DNA of 64,000 bases. Origin: Sphingomonadales bacterium. Lineage in GTDB: Bacteria > Bacteroidota > Bacteroidia > Chitinophagales > Chitinophagaceae. The stretch is from assembly GCA_016872195.1 (NCBI GenBank), contig VHAT01000008.1, positions 1 to 64,000 on the forward strand, in the 5' to 3' direction. The position numbers and the translations under genes are program-made. Below the pieces are notes generated by a model. It made no database searches, was not told where the DNA came from, and was given only the letters and a program-made list of their open reading frames with translations. Shown piece after piece: positions 20,214 to 30,731 of the stretch (within the stretch, counting starts at the first letter, position 1; every line of letters starts with the position of its first letter).

Positions 20214-21185
20214 TTAATCCAGACTCTGATTCGACGCCGCGGCCTGTTTTAAGATACGATCGAATTGAGCTGGTGTCAGGTCGTTGTAGAAGAAATAGAT
20301 CGGGTCGATCGGTTTTCCATTTTTGATAACCTCATAGTGGCAATGCGGCCCCGTAGACTTGCCCGTACTGCCTACCCACCCGATCACTTCTCCGCGCTTA
20401 ACGGGTTGCCCCGCTCGGGCCTTGACCCGTACCATATGGGCATAGAGTGTCTTATATCCGTATCCATGATTGATGATCACATGGCGTCCGTATCCATCAC
20501 CCGTGTTACCGGCCGTTTCTATGGTGCCATTAGCCGTGGCATAGATGGGGGTACCCTGCGGTGCCGTAAAATCAAGACCGGCATGTAACTTGGTGGTCTT
20601 ATAAATGGGGTCAATGCGGTATCCGAATCCAGAGGCGATACGATTCAGATTCTTATTGCTCACCGGCTGAATGGCAGGGGTATGCGCCAGCAGCTTCTCT
20701 TTGTCTTTGACCAATTGGGCCACTTCTTGATACGATGATTGTTGGGCCTGTATCCGTGTCAGTAGGTTATCAATGGTGCGGGTAATGGAACTTACCAGTT
20801 CGCGACTATCGAGTTTCTCTACCTTGGCTATTTCAAGTTGAGTGGCCAATTCTTGGGCACGGGCACTATCCGGAATGGGGGTGGCCTCAAAGATGGCTCG
20901 ATAGACCTCATTGTCTCTTTTTTCCAGCTCTTTCATTTGTTGCTCCATTCGTTGTAGCTGTTCGGCCAGGGCAACATACTCTTCGCGGATCTCCTTGTTT
21001 TGCAGCTCCAATATTTTCTCTTTGGGCGAACCTATAAATTGAAAGGCCAGATAAGCGATCAGGCCGGCGGTAACCAGGGCCGAGGCCACAAAACCAAACA
21101 CGCGCAAAAATTTAACCCGCAGCGGGGTCTCTATCTTCTCGTAGCGAAGCGTGTTGGTATTATAGTAGTATTTAGCCTTCCTCAT
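20214..21185 (-). CDS. M23 family peptidase, membrane-anchored with coiled coil
   Basis: SGFGYRIDPIYKTTKLHAGLDFTAPQGTPIYATANGTI...GRHVIINHGYGYKTLYAHM. Confidence 0.93.
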   Translation of the reverse strand: MRKAKYYYNTNTLRYEKIETPLRVKFLRVFGFVASALVTAGLIAYLAFQFIGSPKEKILELQNKEIREEYVALAEQLQRMEQQMKELEKRDNEVYRAIFEATPIPDSARAQELATQLEIAKVEKLDSRELVSSITRTIDNLLTRIQAQQSSYQEVAQLVKDKEKLLAHTPAIQPVSNKNLNRIASGFGYRIDPIYKTTKLHAGLDFTAPQGTPIYATANGTIETAGNTGDGYGRHVIINHGYGYKTLYAHMVRVKARAGQPVKRGEVIGWVGSTGKSTGPHCHYEVIKNGKPIDPIYFFYNDLTPAQFDRILKQAAASNQSLD

Positions 21186-21215
21186 CTCAAAGCGCAGAGG
21201 CGTTTATTATTGCCT

Positions 21216-21223
21216 TACCTTTG
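21216..21223 (+). promoter_or_regulatory. Putative -7 element (TACCTTTG) for alaS
   Basis: Exact TAnnTTTG about 40 nt upstream of the alaS start. Confidence 0.45.
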
Positions 21224-21262
21224 TCAGCATTGCCTTATAGACAAATATAGCATTTACCCCCC

Positions 21263-23878
21263 ATGATGACCTCGTTCGAAATACGCAAGGCTTTTCTGGA
21301 TTTTTTCGCTTCAAAAGGCCATACGATCGTCCCTTCTGCTCCTTTGGTGGTCAAGAACGATCCCACGCTCATGTTTACCAATGCGGGCATGAACCAATTC
21401 AAGGATTATTTTTTGGGCAATAAAAAAGCTCCTTATCCCCGCGCGGTCGATACGCAGAAATGTTTGCGCGTAAGTGGTAAGCATAATGATCTCGAAGAAG
21501 TAGGGGTGGATACCTATCATCATACTATGTTCGAGATGTTGGGGAACTGGAGCTTCGGCGACTATTTTAAGGATGAGGCGATAGCATGGAGCTGGCAATT
21601 ACTAACCGAGATATATAAGATTCCAACGGATCGATTGTATGCTACGGTCTTTGAGGGAGATGCTAAGGAAAAGATCCCGGCCTCTACAATTGCCCTGGCA
21701 AAATGGAAAACGTTGCTGCCCGACGATCATATTGTCTTTGGAAACAAAAAAGATAATTTTTGGGAGATGGGCGATACAGGTCCCTGTGGCCCTTGCAGCG
21801 AGATCCATATCGATTGTCGGCCTGATGAGGAAAGAAAGAAGGTGCCGGGTCATACCTTGGTCAATAAAGATCATCCGCAGGTAATTGAGATCTGGAATAA
21901 TGTATTCATTCAATTCAATCGTAAAAAAGACGGTAGTCTCGAACCCCTCCCTGCCACGCATGTCGATACGGGTATGGGATTAGAGCGACTGGTACGCGTG
22001 CTGCAGAGAAAAACATCTAATTACGATACGGATATTTTTAGCGGCACCATTACAAAAACAGAAACAATCTGTGGCATTCGTTATGATGGGTCCGATACAA
22101 AGACCGCAGTGGCCTTTCGAGTGATCGCAGATCATATTCGTGCTATTGGATTTACCATCGCCGATGGGCAGTTACCTTCCAATACGGGCGCCGGATATGT
22201 GATCCGTCGTATTCTTCGTCGTGCCGTCCGCTATTATTATTCTTATTTGCAATATCGTCAGCCTCTGCTGACCCAACTGGTCCCTGTCTTGGCCCTTCAG
22301 TTCAAGGAGGTGTTCCCCGAGTTGCAGCAGCAAAGTGATTTTGTAAGTCGTGTCGTTCGCGAAGAAGAAGAGGCCTTTCTGCGCACACTCGAAAAAGGAC
22401 TTCGTCGTATCGACGATATTGTACAGACCGCTCAGGGAGCGACCATTGCCGGATCGGCCGCATTTGAATTGTATGATACGTATGGATTTCCAATCGATTT
22501 GACTCGACTGATCGCTTCGGAGCAAGGGTTAAAAGTAGATGAGGCCGGCTTCGAGACCGAGATGAAGCAGCAAAAAGAACGTAGTCGTGCGGCAACCACA
22601 GTAGATGCCGGTGATTGGGTCATCTTGAAAGAGGGTGCCAATCAGTTTGTGGGATATGAACAACTAGAGACTACAGCGCAACTACTTAAGTACAGAAAAG
22701 TAACGGCCAAGGGAAAGGAAGGATACCAATGGGTGCTCAGTAAAACACCTTTTTATGCAGAGAGTGGCGGACAAGTGGGCGATACGGGATGGTTTCGTTT
22801 CGGCGAGCAAGCAATAGAGGTAGTGGATACTAAAAAGGACAATGATCTTATCGTTCATTATACTCATCAGGCACCGCAAGTGATTACCGAATCGGTAGTG
22901 GCTTCTGTTAATGGTGCTTTACGACGTGATACGGCTGCCCATCATACCGCTACTCACCTCTTGCATGCTGCCCTTCGAAAAGTATTGGGTACGCATGTGG
23001 CGCAGAAAGGATCGCTAGTCGAGGCGGGTCATCTTCGATTTGACTTTTCTCATTTTGCCAAGGTAAGTGCCGAAGAATTAGTAGAGATCGAGACCATTGT
23101 CAATAATAAGATCAGAGAGAATGTTCCGGTTGTTATCAAGACCTTACCCAAGGAAGAGGCTTTACAGTTGGGAGCCATGGCCTTATTCGGAGAAAAGTAT
23201 GGCGACCAGGTAAGGGTCGTTATCACCGACCCCCATTATTCCGTGGAATTGTGTGGAGGAACGCATGTGGGAGCCACCGGCGAACTTGGCCTTTTTTGTT
23301 TGCTGAGTGAATCGGCCGTGGCAGCGGGTGTCCGTCGTGTAGAGGCAGTCTGCGGTCAACAGGCCTTGGATCATGTTCGCTCTACGGCACAGCTTGTACA
23401 ATCGTTGCGCGAGTTACTGAAAAATCCCAAAGATCTTTCTAAGGCCATCGAGCAGTTACAACAAGAACAACTTGCCTTGCGCCAGCGGGTAGAGCGGTTC
23501 GAGCAAAAGGAGATCCTCTTGCTTCGCGATCAGCTCTTATCGAAGACACAACCAGTAGGATCCGTTCAGTTCATTGGTGAGATCGTAGAGGTTGCCCAAC
23601 CCGAGGCCTTAAAAAAATGTTGTCTGGAGCTGCGCGAAAAAAATAAAGATCAGGTAGTCGTGCTTGGGGCACTCATTGAAGGAAAACCATTTGTGGCTAT
23701 CAGCATTGCCGATGAATTGACGAAGTCAAGCACGCTTGATGCCAATGCGATCATAAAGACCGTCGTAGCGCCGCTTATCAAAGGAGGCGGAGGGGGTCAA
23801 AAAACCGTAGCTACCGCTGGTGGGCAAGACGGGACCCGCTTGGCCGACGTGATCAATGCCGTCAAGTCACTTCTTTAA
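21263..23878 (+). CDS. alaS: Alanine--tRNA ligase
   Basis: RKAFLDFFASKGHTIVPSAPLVVKNDPTLMFTNAGMNQFKDYFLG; HTATHLLHAALRKVLGTHVAQKGS; CGGTHV. Confidence 0.98.
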   Translation: MMTSFEIRKAFLDFFASKGHTIVPSAPLVVKNDPTLMFTNAGMNQFKDYFLGNKKAPYPRAVDTQKCLRVSGKHNDLEEVGVDTYHHTMFEMLGNWSFGDYFKDEAIAWSWQLLTEIYKIPTDRLYATVFEGDAKEKIPASTIALAKWKTLLPDDHIVFGNKKDNFWEMGDTGPCGPCSEIHIDCRPDEERKKVPGHTLVNKDHPQVIEIWNNVFIQFNRKKDGSLEPLPATHVDTGMGLERLVRVLQRKTSNYDTDIFSGTITKTETICGIRYDGSDTKTAVAFRVIADHIRAIGFTIADGQLPSNTGAGYVIRRILRRAVRYYYSYLQYRQPLLTQLVPVLALQFKEVFPELQQQSDFVSRVVREEEEAFLRTLEKGLRRIDDIVQTAQGATIAGSAAFELYDTYGFPIDLTRLIASEQGLKVDEAGFETEMKQQKERSRAATTVDAGDWVILKEGANQFVGYEQLETTAQLLKYRKVTAKGKEGYQWVLSKTPFYAESGGQVGDTGWFRFGEQAIEVVDTKKDNDLIVHYTHQAPQVITESVVASVNGALRRDTAAHHTATHLLHAALRKVLGTHVAQKGSLVEAGHLRFDFSHFAKVSAEELVEIETIVNNKIRENVPVVIKTLPKEEALQLGAMALFGEKYGDQVRVVITDPHYSVELCGGTHVGATGELGLFCLLSESAVAAGVRRVEAVCGQQALDHVRSTAQLVQSLRELLKNPKDLSKAIEQLQQEQLALRQRVERFEQKEILLLRDQLLSKTQPVGSVQFIGEIVEVAQPEALKKCCLELREKNKDQVVVLGALIEGKPFVAISIADELTKSSTLDANAIIKTVVAPLIKGGGGGQKTVATAGGQDGTRLADVINAVKSLL

Positions 23879-23888
23879 ATTTGGCTAC

Positions 23889-25082
23889 ATGAAACGATAT
23901 GTTGCAGTATTCTTAGGGCTTCTGTTTTTATACTCTTGCGGCTCCAACACCAACCCAACGACCTTTTCTGTAAAAGGATCTGTCAAGGGGATCAAGGCTA
24001 AGCAAGTATATCTCGAAGAAGTCCCGATGGCCACCATGCAACGCAGGGTAGTCGATTCTGCTCTGCTTGACGAAGAAGGATCTTACGAGTTAAAGACAAC
24101 GGCCGCTGAAGAGATGGTCTATAATATCCGGATCGATCAGCAAGCGTATCCTGCTGCCTCGGTTATCAATGATGCTTCTTCAATAGCCCTTTCTATTTTT
24201 TTTGATCCGGCCAACGATCGCTTTCCTGACCGCTACGAAGTAACCGGATCGGCGGCTAGTAAGGCCTTACAGCAATATATGCTTCAGTTCAATACGCAGT
24301 TGGAGAATAGTTTTGTATTGCGCCGCGTAGCCGATAGTATTTCGACTCTTACAGGGGTGCGTACGCCGGCCCAAGACAGTCTTTTGCAAAGCAGTACAGC
24401 GGCTTGGCAGCAAAAAGCGGATTCACTCTATTATTTTACCAAATCGAAAATGGGTAGTGGTGGCAGTCCCGCCCTTACTATGATGATCTTGGGCTATTAT
24501 CAGAATATGGCCGGTAATCCGGCCTTTGGACTCCGTGGTTTTGATGACACCGAGGTAAGCGCAATGGTAACATCATTAGCGAACCAGTTTCCGGCCCACC
24601 AGGGATTAGCCTCGGTCAAGACGATGATGACGCAGCAGCAACAAACGGCACAAGGGTTTATCGGTCAGACCGCACCTGCGTTCAGTCTTCCTGACCCTAA
24701 AGGAAAAATGATAAGTCTTAGTTCCTTCCGCGGAAAATATGTCCTTGTTGATTTTTGGGCTAGTTGGTGTAAGCCCTGCCGTATGGAGAATCCGGTGGTC
24801 GTAGCCGCTTATCAGCAGTACAAGAATCGCAACTTTACCGTATTGGGGGTCTCGCTCGATCAACCCGGCGACAAGGACCAATGGATGACCGCGGTCATGA
24901 AAGATCAATTGACCTGGACGCAAGTGAGCGATTTATCCGGCTGGGAAAGCCCGGTAGTATCGCTTTATCGGATCAATGGCATTCCGTATAATGTTTTGAT
25001 CGATCCGCAGGGAAAGATCATAGCAGAATCATTACGGGGCGAAGATTTGGGTGCAACTCTCGATAAGGTTTTGCCTCGCTAA
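23889..25082 (+). CDS. TlpA-like/AhpC-TSA thioredoxin fold lipoprotein with DUF4369-like N-terminus
   Basis: Lipoprotein signal LLFLYSCGS; FRGKYVLVDFWASWCKPCRMENPVVV; ATG at 23889. Confidence 0.88.
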   Translation: MKRYVAVFLGLLFLYSCGSNTNPTTFSVKGSVKGIKAKQVYLEEVPMATMQRRVVDSALLDEEGSYELKTTAAEEMVYNIRIDQQAYPAASVINDASSIALSIFFDPANDRFPDRYEVTGSAASKALQQYMLQFNTQLENSFVLRRVADSISTLTGVRTPAQDSLLQSSTAAWQQKADSLYYFTKSKMGSGGSPALTMMILGYYQNMAGNPAFGLRGFDDTEVSAMVTSLANQFPAHQGLASVKTMMTQQQQTAQGFIGQTAPAFSLPDPKGKMISLSSFRGKYVLVDFWASWCKPCRMENPVVVAAYQQYKNRNFTVLGVSLDQPGDKDQWMTAVMKDQLTWTQVSDLSGWESPVVSLYRINGIPYNVLIDPQGKIIAESLRGEDLGATLDKVLPR

Positions 25083-25089
25083 GCACTCA

Positions 25090-25701
25090 TTACTTTTTTT
25101 TGGAAGCCGGCTGGCTTTGTTTTTTCCAAGATGGATACTGCGGTCTTCGTAAGGGCGTTTGTTTTGTAGGCTTGCGCAAGGGGGTACATTCTTTACACTC
25201 CTCTTTCCATTGTTTTGGCAATGATTGATAAAGGGCTGTTCCCTCGGTCTTCCAACGGAGCATGGTATCATCTACTTGGCGAATGACCTTTCCGGGGTTC
25301 CCCACCACAAGACTACGCGGCGCGATCTGTTCTCCCTCTTTGATCAGGGTCAAGGCCCCCACGATCGATTCATCTCCCAGCTGTACATGATCCATGATGA
25401 CACTGTTGATGCCCACCAGACAATTACGTCCAATGGTAGCCCCATGTATTACGGCTCCATGTCCTATATGCGCGCCCGCTTGTAGCGTAACGGTAAGACC
25501 GGGAAACATATGGATCACGCAGTTCTCCTGCACATTACATCCATCTTCGATCACAATCGAACCCCAATCGCCGCGCAGTACCGCCCCGGGTCCAATATAG
25601 CAATGCTGACCGATCAACACTTGTCCGATTACGATAGCTTGCGGATGAACATAGCTACTGCTGTCGACGACTGGTTTTATTCCGTTTGCCTGATAATACA
25701 T
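25090..25701 (-). CDS. paaY: Gamma carbonic anhydrase-like hexapeptide-repeat protein, PaaY type
   Basis: Left-handed beta-helix repeats (GPGAVLRGDWGSIVIEDGCNVQENCVIHMFPG, HIGHGAVIHGATIGRNCLVGINSVIMD); location at the end of the paa cluster. Confidence 0.78.
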   Translation of the reverse strand: MYYQANGIKPVVDSSSYVHPQAIVIGQVLIGQHCYIGPGAVLRGDWGSIVIEDGCNVQENCVIHMFPGLTVTLQAGAHIGHGAVIHGATIGRNCLVGINSVIMDHVQLGDESIVGALTLIKEGEQIAPRSLVVGNPGKVIRQVDDTMLRWKTEGTALYQSLPKQWKEECKECTPLRKPTKQTPLRRPQYPSWKKQSQPASKKK

Positions 25702-25715
25702 AATAAGGAGAGGGA

Positions 25716-26147
25716 TTAAGGATCGATCAACGTCTTATCGGTGCGATAACAAAGCCCCTTGAACTGGGCTACTAATTTTTGCACTTGATTATGAATACTG
25801 ATCTGATAGAGTCCTGTGCTTTTTCCATGGTGCAGCTCAAGGGCCTCTGCGGTCAATCGATCGCCCACCCGAACAGGATGGGTAAAATTGATGGAGGTGT
25901 CGAGGGCCATTGAGAGTTGATTGCGATTATTACAAGCAAAGGCAAAGGCGCTGTCAGCAAGCGAAAAACTGACGCCCCCATGTACAATACCAAAGCCATT
26001 GACCATTTCAGGTCTTATCGACATGGCAATACGACTATATCCTTCTCGCACTTCGAGCACTTCAATCCCAAGCCATTGCGAAAAAAGATCCTGTTGCATC
26101 ATGTGCGCTACGACGTGCTGGGCTAATTGATCGGCAGTTGAATGCAT
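25716..26147 (-). CDS. paaI: PaaI-type hotdog-fold thioesterase
   Basis: NGFGIVHGGVSFSLADSAFAFACNNR; ATG at 26147 preferred. Confidence 0.85.
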   Translation of the reverse strand: MHSTADQLAQHVVAHMMQQDLFSQWLGIEVLEVREGYSRIAMSIRPEMVNGFGIVHGGVSFSLADSAFAFACNNRNQLSMALDTSINFTHPVRVGDRLTAEALELHHGKSTGLYQISIHNQVQKLVAQFKGLCYRTDKTLIDP

Positions 26148-26160
26148 AAATAGTAAATGA

Positions 26161-26934
26161 TTATTGTCCGGTAAAATGAGGTGTTCTTTTTTCGAGAAAA
26201 GCTTGCACGCCTTCTCGAAAATCGGCGGTGGCGGCCGCCCGTTGTTGCAGTTGGTCTTCGAGTTGAAGCTGCGTCTCGACGGTATGGCCAAAGCTAGCGT
26301 TCAGTTGTTGTTTGATCAATCCCAGGGCCGTGGTGGGCATCGTTGCCAGTTGGGTCGCCAGACCTTGGGCTTGCTGCATTAGCTCTGTATCGGGGATCAC
26401 TTTCCATATCATACCCATACTCGCTGCTTCGGTAGCGGTAACTTTTTCGCCTGTCATCATCAAGGCGGCCGCTCGTTGCATTCCAATTAACCTAGGTAAA
26501 AAATAGGAGCCGCCGGTATCGGGGACCAATCCGATCTTCGAAAAGGCTTGTATAAAAATAGCTGAACTGCCCGCCAGCGTAATGTCTGCGCAAAGCGCCA
26601 GATTAGCACCAGCGCCTGCGGCTACACCGTTTACAGCAGCAATGACCGGTTTGTTCAGTTTACGGATTCGGGTTACGATCGGATTGTAGTGCTCTGCCAA
26701 TATTCTTGCCATGCCCGGCCCCTGCGGATCAACGACCTCTCCCAGATCTTGTCCGGCGCAAAACGCTTTTCCATTGCCGGTAATAACAAGGGCCCGAATG
26801 GCCGATGTTTCGCAGGCATCCAGTTCGGTTTGTAATCGAAGGGCCATTTCCCGGTTAAAGGCATTGAACTTTTCGGGACGGTTCAGTGTCAGCAGGGCAA
26901 CCTGCTCTTTGATCTCAACGAGAATAGAGGACAT
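26161..26934 (-). CDS. Enoyl-CoA hydratase/isomerase family protein (PaaG/PaaF-like)
   Basis: ALVITGNGKAFCAGQDLGEV, NGVAAGAGANLALCADITLA crotonase motifs in paa context. Confidence 0.85.
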   Translation of the reverse strand: MSSILVEIKEQVALLTLNRPEKFNAFNREMALRLQTELDACETSAIRALVITGNGKAFCAGQDLGEVVDPQGPGMARILAEHYNPIVTRIRKLNKPVIAAVNGVAAGAGANLALCADITLAGSSAIFIQAFSKIGLVPDTGGSYFLPRLIGMQRAAALMMTGEKVTATEAASMGMIWKVIPDTELMQQAQGLATQLATMPTTALGLIKQQLNASFGHTVETQLQLEDQLQQRAAATADFREGVQAFLEKRTPHFTGQ

Positions 26935-26972
26935 GCTCTTGCATTTAGAATAAAGGTAATTATTGCCATTGG

Positions 26973-27476
26973 CTAATGGCATTTAAAATAGTCGAAAGGC
27001 TCGGCGCAATCATTGCATTGCAAGAGCGCTTTGCAGGCCGTACTGCCAAACTCACTCAGCAAACGGGTATTATGGCTCCCACATTGCGGACAACTAATTC
27101 CATCGTCTGGTCGTTGGAATCGTCCATCGGGCGGTGCAATACCGTAGGTCTTTAATTTTTCTTTTCCTGCTTGGCTCATCCAGTCGGTTGTCCAGGCGGG
27201 GCTGATGGCCCTAACTACCTCCACCTTTTTATATCCCTTGCCGAGCAATTCCATAGTAATGAGCGTGGCGATCGTATCCATGGCAGGACAACCCGTATAA
27301 GTGGCCGTGATCGTTACGCTGACGATTCCTTGATCTGCTCTTGGACTCAGCAGTTCTACCTTTCTGACAATGCCCAGATCGATGATAGATAGTACGGGTA
27401 TCTCAGGATCATGTATGGTAGACAGCCAGTGGTAGCATTCGTTACGCTCTTGCTGGTCAGTGTGAGGGATGTTCAT
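26973..27476 (-). CDS. paaD: 1,2-phenylacetyl-CoA epoxidase subunit PaaD
   Basis: LSTIHDPEIPVLSIIDLGIVRKV; C-terminal CPQCGSHNTRLLSEFGSTACKALLQCNDC. Confidence 0.92.
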   Translation of the reverse strand: MNIPHTDQQERNECYHWLSTIHDPEIPVLSIIDLGIVRKVELLSPRADQGIVSVTITATYTGCPAMDTIATLITMELLGKGYKKVEVVRAISPAWTTDWMSQAGKEKLKTYGIAPPDGRFQRPDDGISCPQCGSHNTRLLSEFGSTACKALLQCNDCAEPFDYFKCH

Positions 27477-27516
27477 GAACTTTTTTCTTTCTGCGTGGTG
27501 GCCCTTACTTCGATCT

Positions 27517-28263
27517 TTACCATTCGCATCCTGGGTAAGACCGTTGTACGTATTGCATCTCGGCCAAAAGATACCCAAGTGATTCGGTGTGCTGTCCTGT
27601 TTTACCGCCGGTATGCATAAAGGTAGAGGTCAACGAGGGAGGGGGCAGGGTGGCCTCGGCAAATAGATCGCTAAGGGCCGTCATCCAGCTTATAGACATA
27701 CCTGCTGTATCGATCTTCAGGTCTTTTTCGTATTGGGCTGCTATAAATAACTCTCCTGTATAGGGCCACAAATTATCGAGTGCGTTCAGTAAACGTTGGT
27801 GGCTTTCGTCGGTGCCATCGCCCAGCCGACAGATCCATTCACTGCTCCAGCGGCAATGATAGCGAACTTCTTTTAGCGATTTTTCGGCAATGGCGGCCAG
27901 CGTGCTATCCGATCCATTCAGTAGTTGCGTAAAGAGTTCGCGTTGATAGAAGCTGAAAAAAGTTTGCCGAGCGATCGTCTGTGCCCAATCTCCGTTCGGT
28001 CTTTCGCAGAGCAGACCGTTCTTGAATTCTCTTTCGTTTCGCCAGTATGCCAGGCGATCTTCGGTGCAATCGTTGCCGATCAGTTTTGCAGCGTATTGGT
28101 AAAAACTCCGCGCTTGTCCGATCAGGTCAAGAGTAATGTTGGTAATGGCTATGTCTTGCTCTAGCACCGGTCCATGACCGCACCACTCGCCATTGCGTTG
28201 TCCTAACACCAGCGTACTGTCTGCCAGGTATAAGGTAAAATCAACAAGCGATGAATTCGTCAT
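27517..28263 (-). CDS. paaC: 1,2-phenylacetyl-CoA epoxidase subunit PaaC
   Basis: YLADSTLVLGQRNGEWCGHGPVLEQDIAITNITLDLIGQARSFYQYAA. Confidence 0.93.
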   Translation of the reverse strand: MTNSSLVDFTLYLADSTLVLGQRNGEWCGHGPVLEQDIAITNITLDLIGQARSFYQYAAKLIGNDCTEDRLAYWRNEREFKNGLLCERPNGDWAQTIARQTFFSFYQRELFTQLLNGSDSTLAAIAEKSLKEVRYHCRWSSEWICRLGDGTDESHQRLLNALDNLWPYTGELFIAAQYEKDLKIDTAGMSISWMTALSDLFAEATLPPPSLTSTFMHTGGKTGQHTESLGYLLAEMQYVQRSYPGCEW

Positions 28264-28268
28264 AACAA

Positions 28269-28631
28269 TTACATGTGTTTGATCTCGTCGGGCAGATCAT
28301 AAAAAGTGGGATGACGATATATCTTGTCTTGCGCCGGCTCGTATAATTCAGCGGAGGCCTCCGGGTTCGAGGTCTTGATATGTTTACTCTCCACGACCCA
28401 AATACTAATGCCTTCGCTACGACGCGTATAGACATCGCGGGCATTTTCTATGGCCATGTTGGCATCGGCAGCATGCAGACTGCCTACATGCTTATGTTCC
28501 AGCCCTTGTTTACTTCTGATAAACACTTCCCATAGGGGCCAGTCGGAAGAGGACGAAGTCGATGCGGGCTTGGCCGCGCCACCGGTCTCTTCTGGAATAT
28601 CACCGTAATAGAATTTTCGGATCAGTTGCAT
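28269..28631 (-). CDS. paaB: 1,2-phenylacetyl-CoA epoxidase subunit PaaB
   Basis: WPLWEVFIRSKQGLEHKHVGSLHAADANMAIENARDVYTRRSEGISIWVV. Confidence 0.94.
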   Translation of the reverse strand: MQLIRKFYYGDIPEETGGAAKPASTSSSSDWPLWEVFIRSKQGLEHKHVGSLHAADANMAIENARDVYTRRSEGISIWVVESKHIKTSNPEASAELYEPAQDKIYRHPTFYDLPDEIKHM

Positions 28632-28643
28632 GATGAAAAATTA

Positions 28644-29594
28644 TCAGGCTGCTTTTTGTTTTTGTTTTTGCTTGGCGGCATATGCGGTGGCCGCCTCACG
28701 TACCCAACGACCTTCGTCCCATGCTTTTTTACGTGCGGCCAATCTCTCTTTATTGCAGGGACCGTTCCCTTTTACTACCTGCCAGAATTCCTCCCAATTG
28801 ATCTGTCCAAAATCATAGTGACCTCTTTGTTCGTTCCAGCGTAGTTCGGTATCGGGCAAGGTCATACCCAATAGTGTAACCTGTTGGGCGATCATATCTA
28901 CGAATTGTTGTCGCAGTTCGTCGTTGCTTTTTCGTTTGATCTTCCATTTCATGCTCATATCACTGTTGGTACTCTCGGTGTCACGAGGCCCGAACATCAT
29001 CAGGGCCGGCCACCACCAACGATTGATGGCATCTTGGCACATGGCTTTTTGTGCCTCACTTCCTTTGGACAGTACCAGTAAGATCTCGAAACCCTGACGC
29101 TGATGAAAACTTTCTTCTTTACAGATCCGCACCATGGCCCTGGCATAAGGTCCATACGAAGTGCGAGTCAGCATTACCTGGTTCATGATGGCAGCACCAT
29201 CTACAAGCCAACCAATGGCACCCATGTCGGCCCAGGTGAGCGTAGGGTAATTGAATATCGATGAATATTTGGCCCGACCACTGTGCAGGTCTTCGATCAT
29301 TTGCTCGCGAGACAGCCCCAGTGTTTCCGCCGCGGCATAGAGATAGAGTCCATGCCCCGCCTCGTCTTGCACTTTGGCCAGTAAAATGGCTTTCCGCTTC
29401 AGCGAGGGAGCGCGCGAGATCCAGTTCCCTTCGGGTAACATTCCCACGATCTCACTATGCGCATGCTGGCTGATCTGCCGGATATTGGTTTTCCGGTAGG
29501 CTTCGGGCATCCAGTCGCGCGGTTCGATCTTGATCTCCTGATCGATCTTGTCTTGAAAATGGGTTTCGAACGTAAGATTTTCCATAGTCACCAT
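28644..29594 (-). CDS. paaA: 1,2-phenylacetyl-CoA epoxidase subunit PaaA
   Basis: [41 protein letters not shown] diiron monooxygenase motifs. Confidence 0.95.
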   Translation of the reverse strand: MVTMENLTFETHFQDKIDQEIKIEPRDWMPEAYRKTNIRQISQHAHSEIVGMLPEGNWISRAPSLKRKAILLAKVQDEAGHGLYLYAAAETLGLSREQMIEDLHSGRAKYSSIFNYPTLTWADMGAIGWLVDGAAIMNQVMLTRTSYGPYARAMVRICKEESFHQRQGFEILLVLSKGSEAQKAMCQDAINRWWWPALMMFGPRDTESTNSDMSMKWKIKRKSNDELRQQFVDMIAQQVTLLGMTLPDTELRWNEQRGHYDFGQINWEEFWQVVKGNGPCNKERLAARKKAWDEGRWVREAATAYAAKQKQKQKAA

Positions 29595-29648
29595 GCTTGG
29601 GTACAAATGTATAGAAAACTAACAACTGTTAGGGTCAAAGGTTCTGCC

Positions 29649-30728
29649 TTATTTACTGTCGAAATCCACGATCAGCTTTTCGGTCTTGGGAAAGCTTTGG
29701 CACGTCAGGATGTAGCCTTGTTCAACTTCTTCTTCTTCAAGCCCCCAATGAATGTCCATGATTACCTCTCCGCTCACAAGTTTAGCCTTACAGGTACAAC
29801 ACATACCCCCCTTGCAAGCGTACGGAAGATCTGCGCCTTGTGCAAGGGCCGCATCTAAAATGGTCAGGTCTTCTTGCAAAGGGATCTCAATGGGTATCTC
29901 TCTGCCATCCAGTTTGAGGGTCACCAGGCTGCAGACTTTTTTCTGTGTTGGATCGGCCTCGGTCTTTTTGGGGCGCGTGGCCATAGCCGAACTGGTAAAG
30001 AGTTCGAAATGGATTTTCTTGGGAGAGAGTCCGACCTTCTCCAAGAAAGCCTTGCTCTGTAAGATCATTTCTTCCGGACCGCATAGAAAACAAGCGTCCA
30101 TCTTTTCAAATTCATTGAGTCGATGCAGTGTTAGTAGCTTTTCCTCGTCGATGCGACCCATTTGCAACGGGCTATCGGTTTTTTCTCTGCTAAGTACATG
30201 CAGCAAATTAAAACGCTCCATGTACTTGTTTTTTAGTTGTTCCAATTCCTCAAAGAAAATGATCCCCGCCCGATTACGATTGCCATAGAGCAGCGTGACG
30301 TGGCTGGACGGCTCCGTATATAAAATAGATTTTATCAGCGACAGGATCGGGGTGATACCACTCCCGGCTGCGATCATCAAATAGTTGTTGGTCTGCTTTT
30401 CGCTATGTGGCGTATTGAATTTTCCGGTGGGAGGCATTACCTCGAGGGTGTCACCGGCCTTAAGGTTCTCGTTTGCATATCCAGAGAAAAGACCTCCCTC
30501 TACTTTTTTGATAGCTACCCTTAGTTCATTCTCGTGCGGAGCGCTGCAAATAGAATAGCTGCGTCTAAGCTCTTGCCCGTTGATCGTTGTTTTTAAAGTG
30601 AGGTTTTGACCGGCAACGAATTGAAAAAGATGCTGTATCGATAAAGGCAATTCAAAAAGTAAAGAGACACAATCGGCCGTTTCTCGTCGAACTTCCTTGA
30701 TGCGCAGGGAATGAAAATGAAGTGACAT
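29649..30728 (-). CDS. paaE: Phenylacetyl-CoA epoxygenase reductase subunit PaaE
   Basis: FAD/NAD reductase domain (AAGSGITPILSLIKSIL) plus 2Fe-2S ferredoxin (LPYACKGGMCCTCKAKLVSGEV). Confidence 0.93.
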   Translation of the reverse strand: MSLHFHSLRIKEVRRETADCVSLLFELPLSIQHLFQFVAGQNLTLKTTINGQELRRSYSICSAPHENELRVAIKKVEGGLFSGYANENLKAGDTLEVMPPTGKFNTPHSEKQTNNYLMIAAGSGITPILSLIKSILYTEPSSHVTLLYGNRNRAGIIFFEELEQLKNKYMERFNLLHVLSREKTDSPLQMGRIDEEKLLTLHRLNEFEKMDACFLCGPEEMILQSKAFLEKVGLSPKKIHFELFTSSAMATRPKKTEADPTQKKVCSLVTLKLDGREIPIEIPLQEDLTILDAALAQGADLPYACKGGMCCTCKAKLVSGEVIMDIHWGLEEEEVEQGYILTCQSFPKTEKLIVDFDSK

Positions 30729-30731
30729 GGC

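Noticed and set aside
29752-30288. 178-aa + strand ORF within paaE
   Set aside because: Antisense to a clear reductase; Ser-rich shadow composition.
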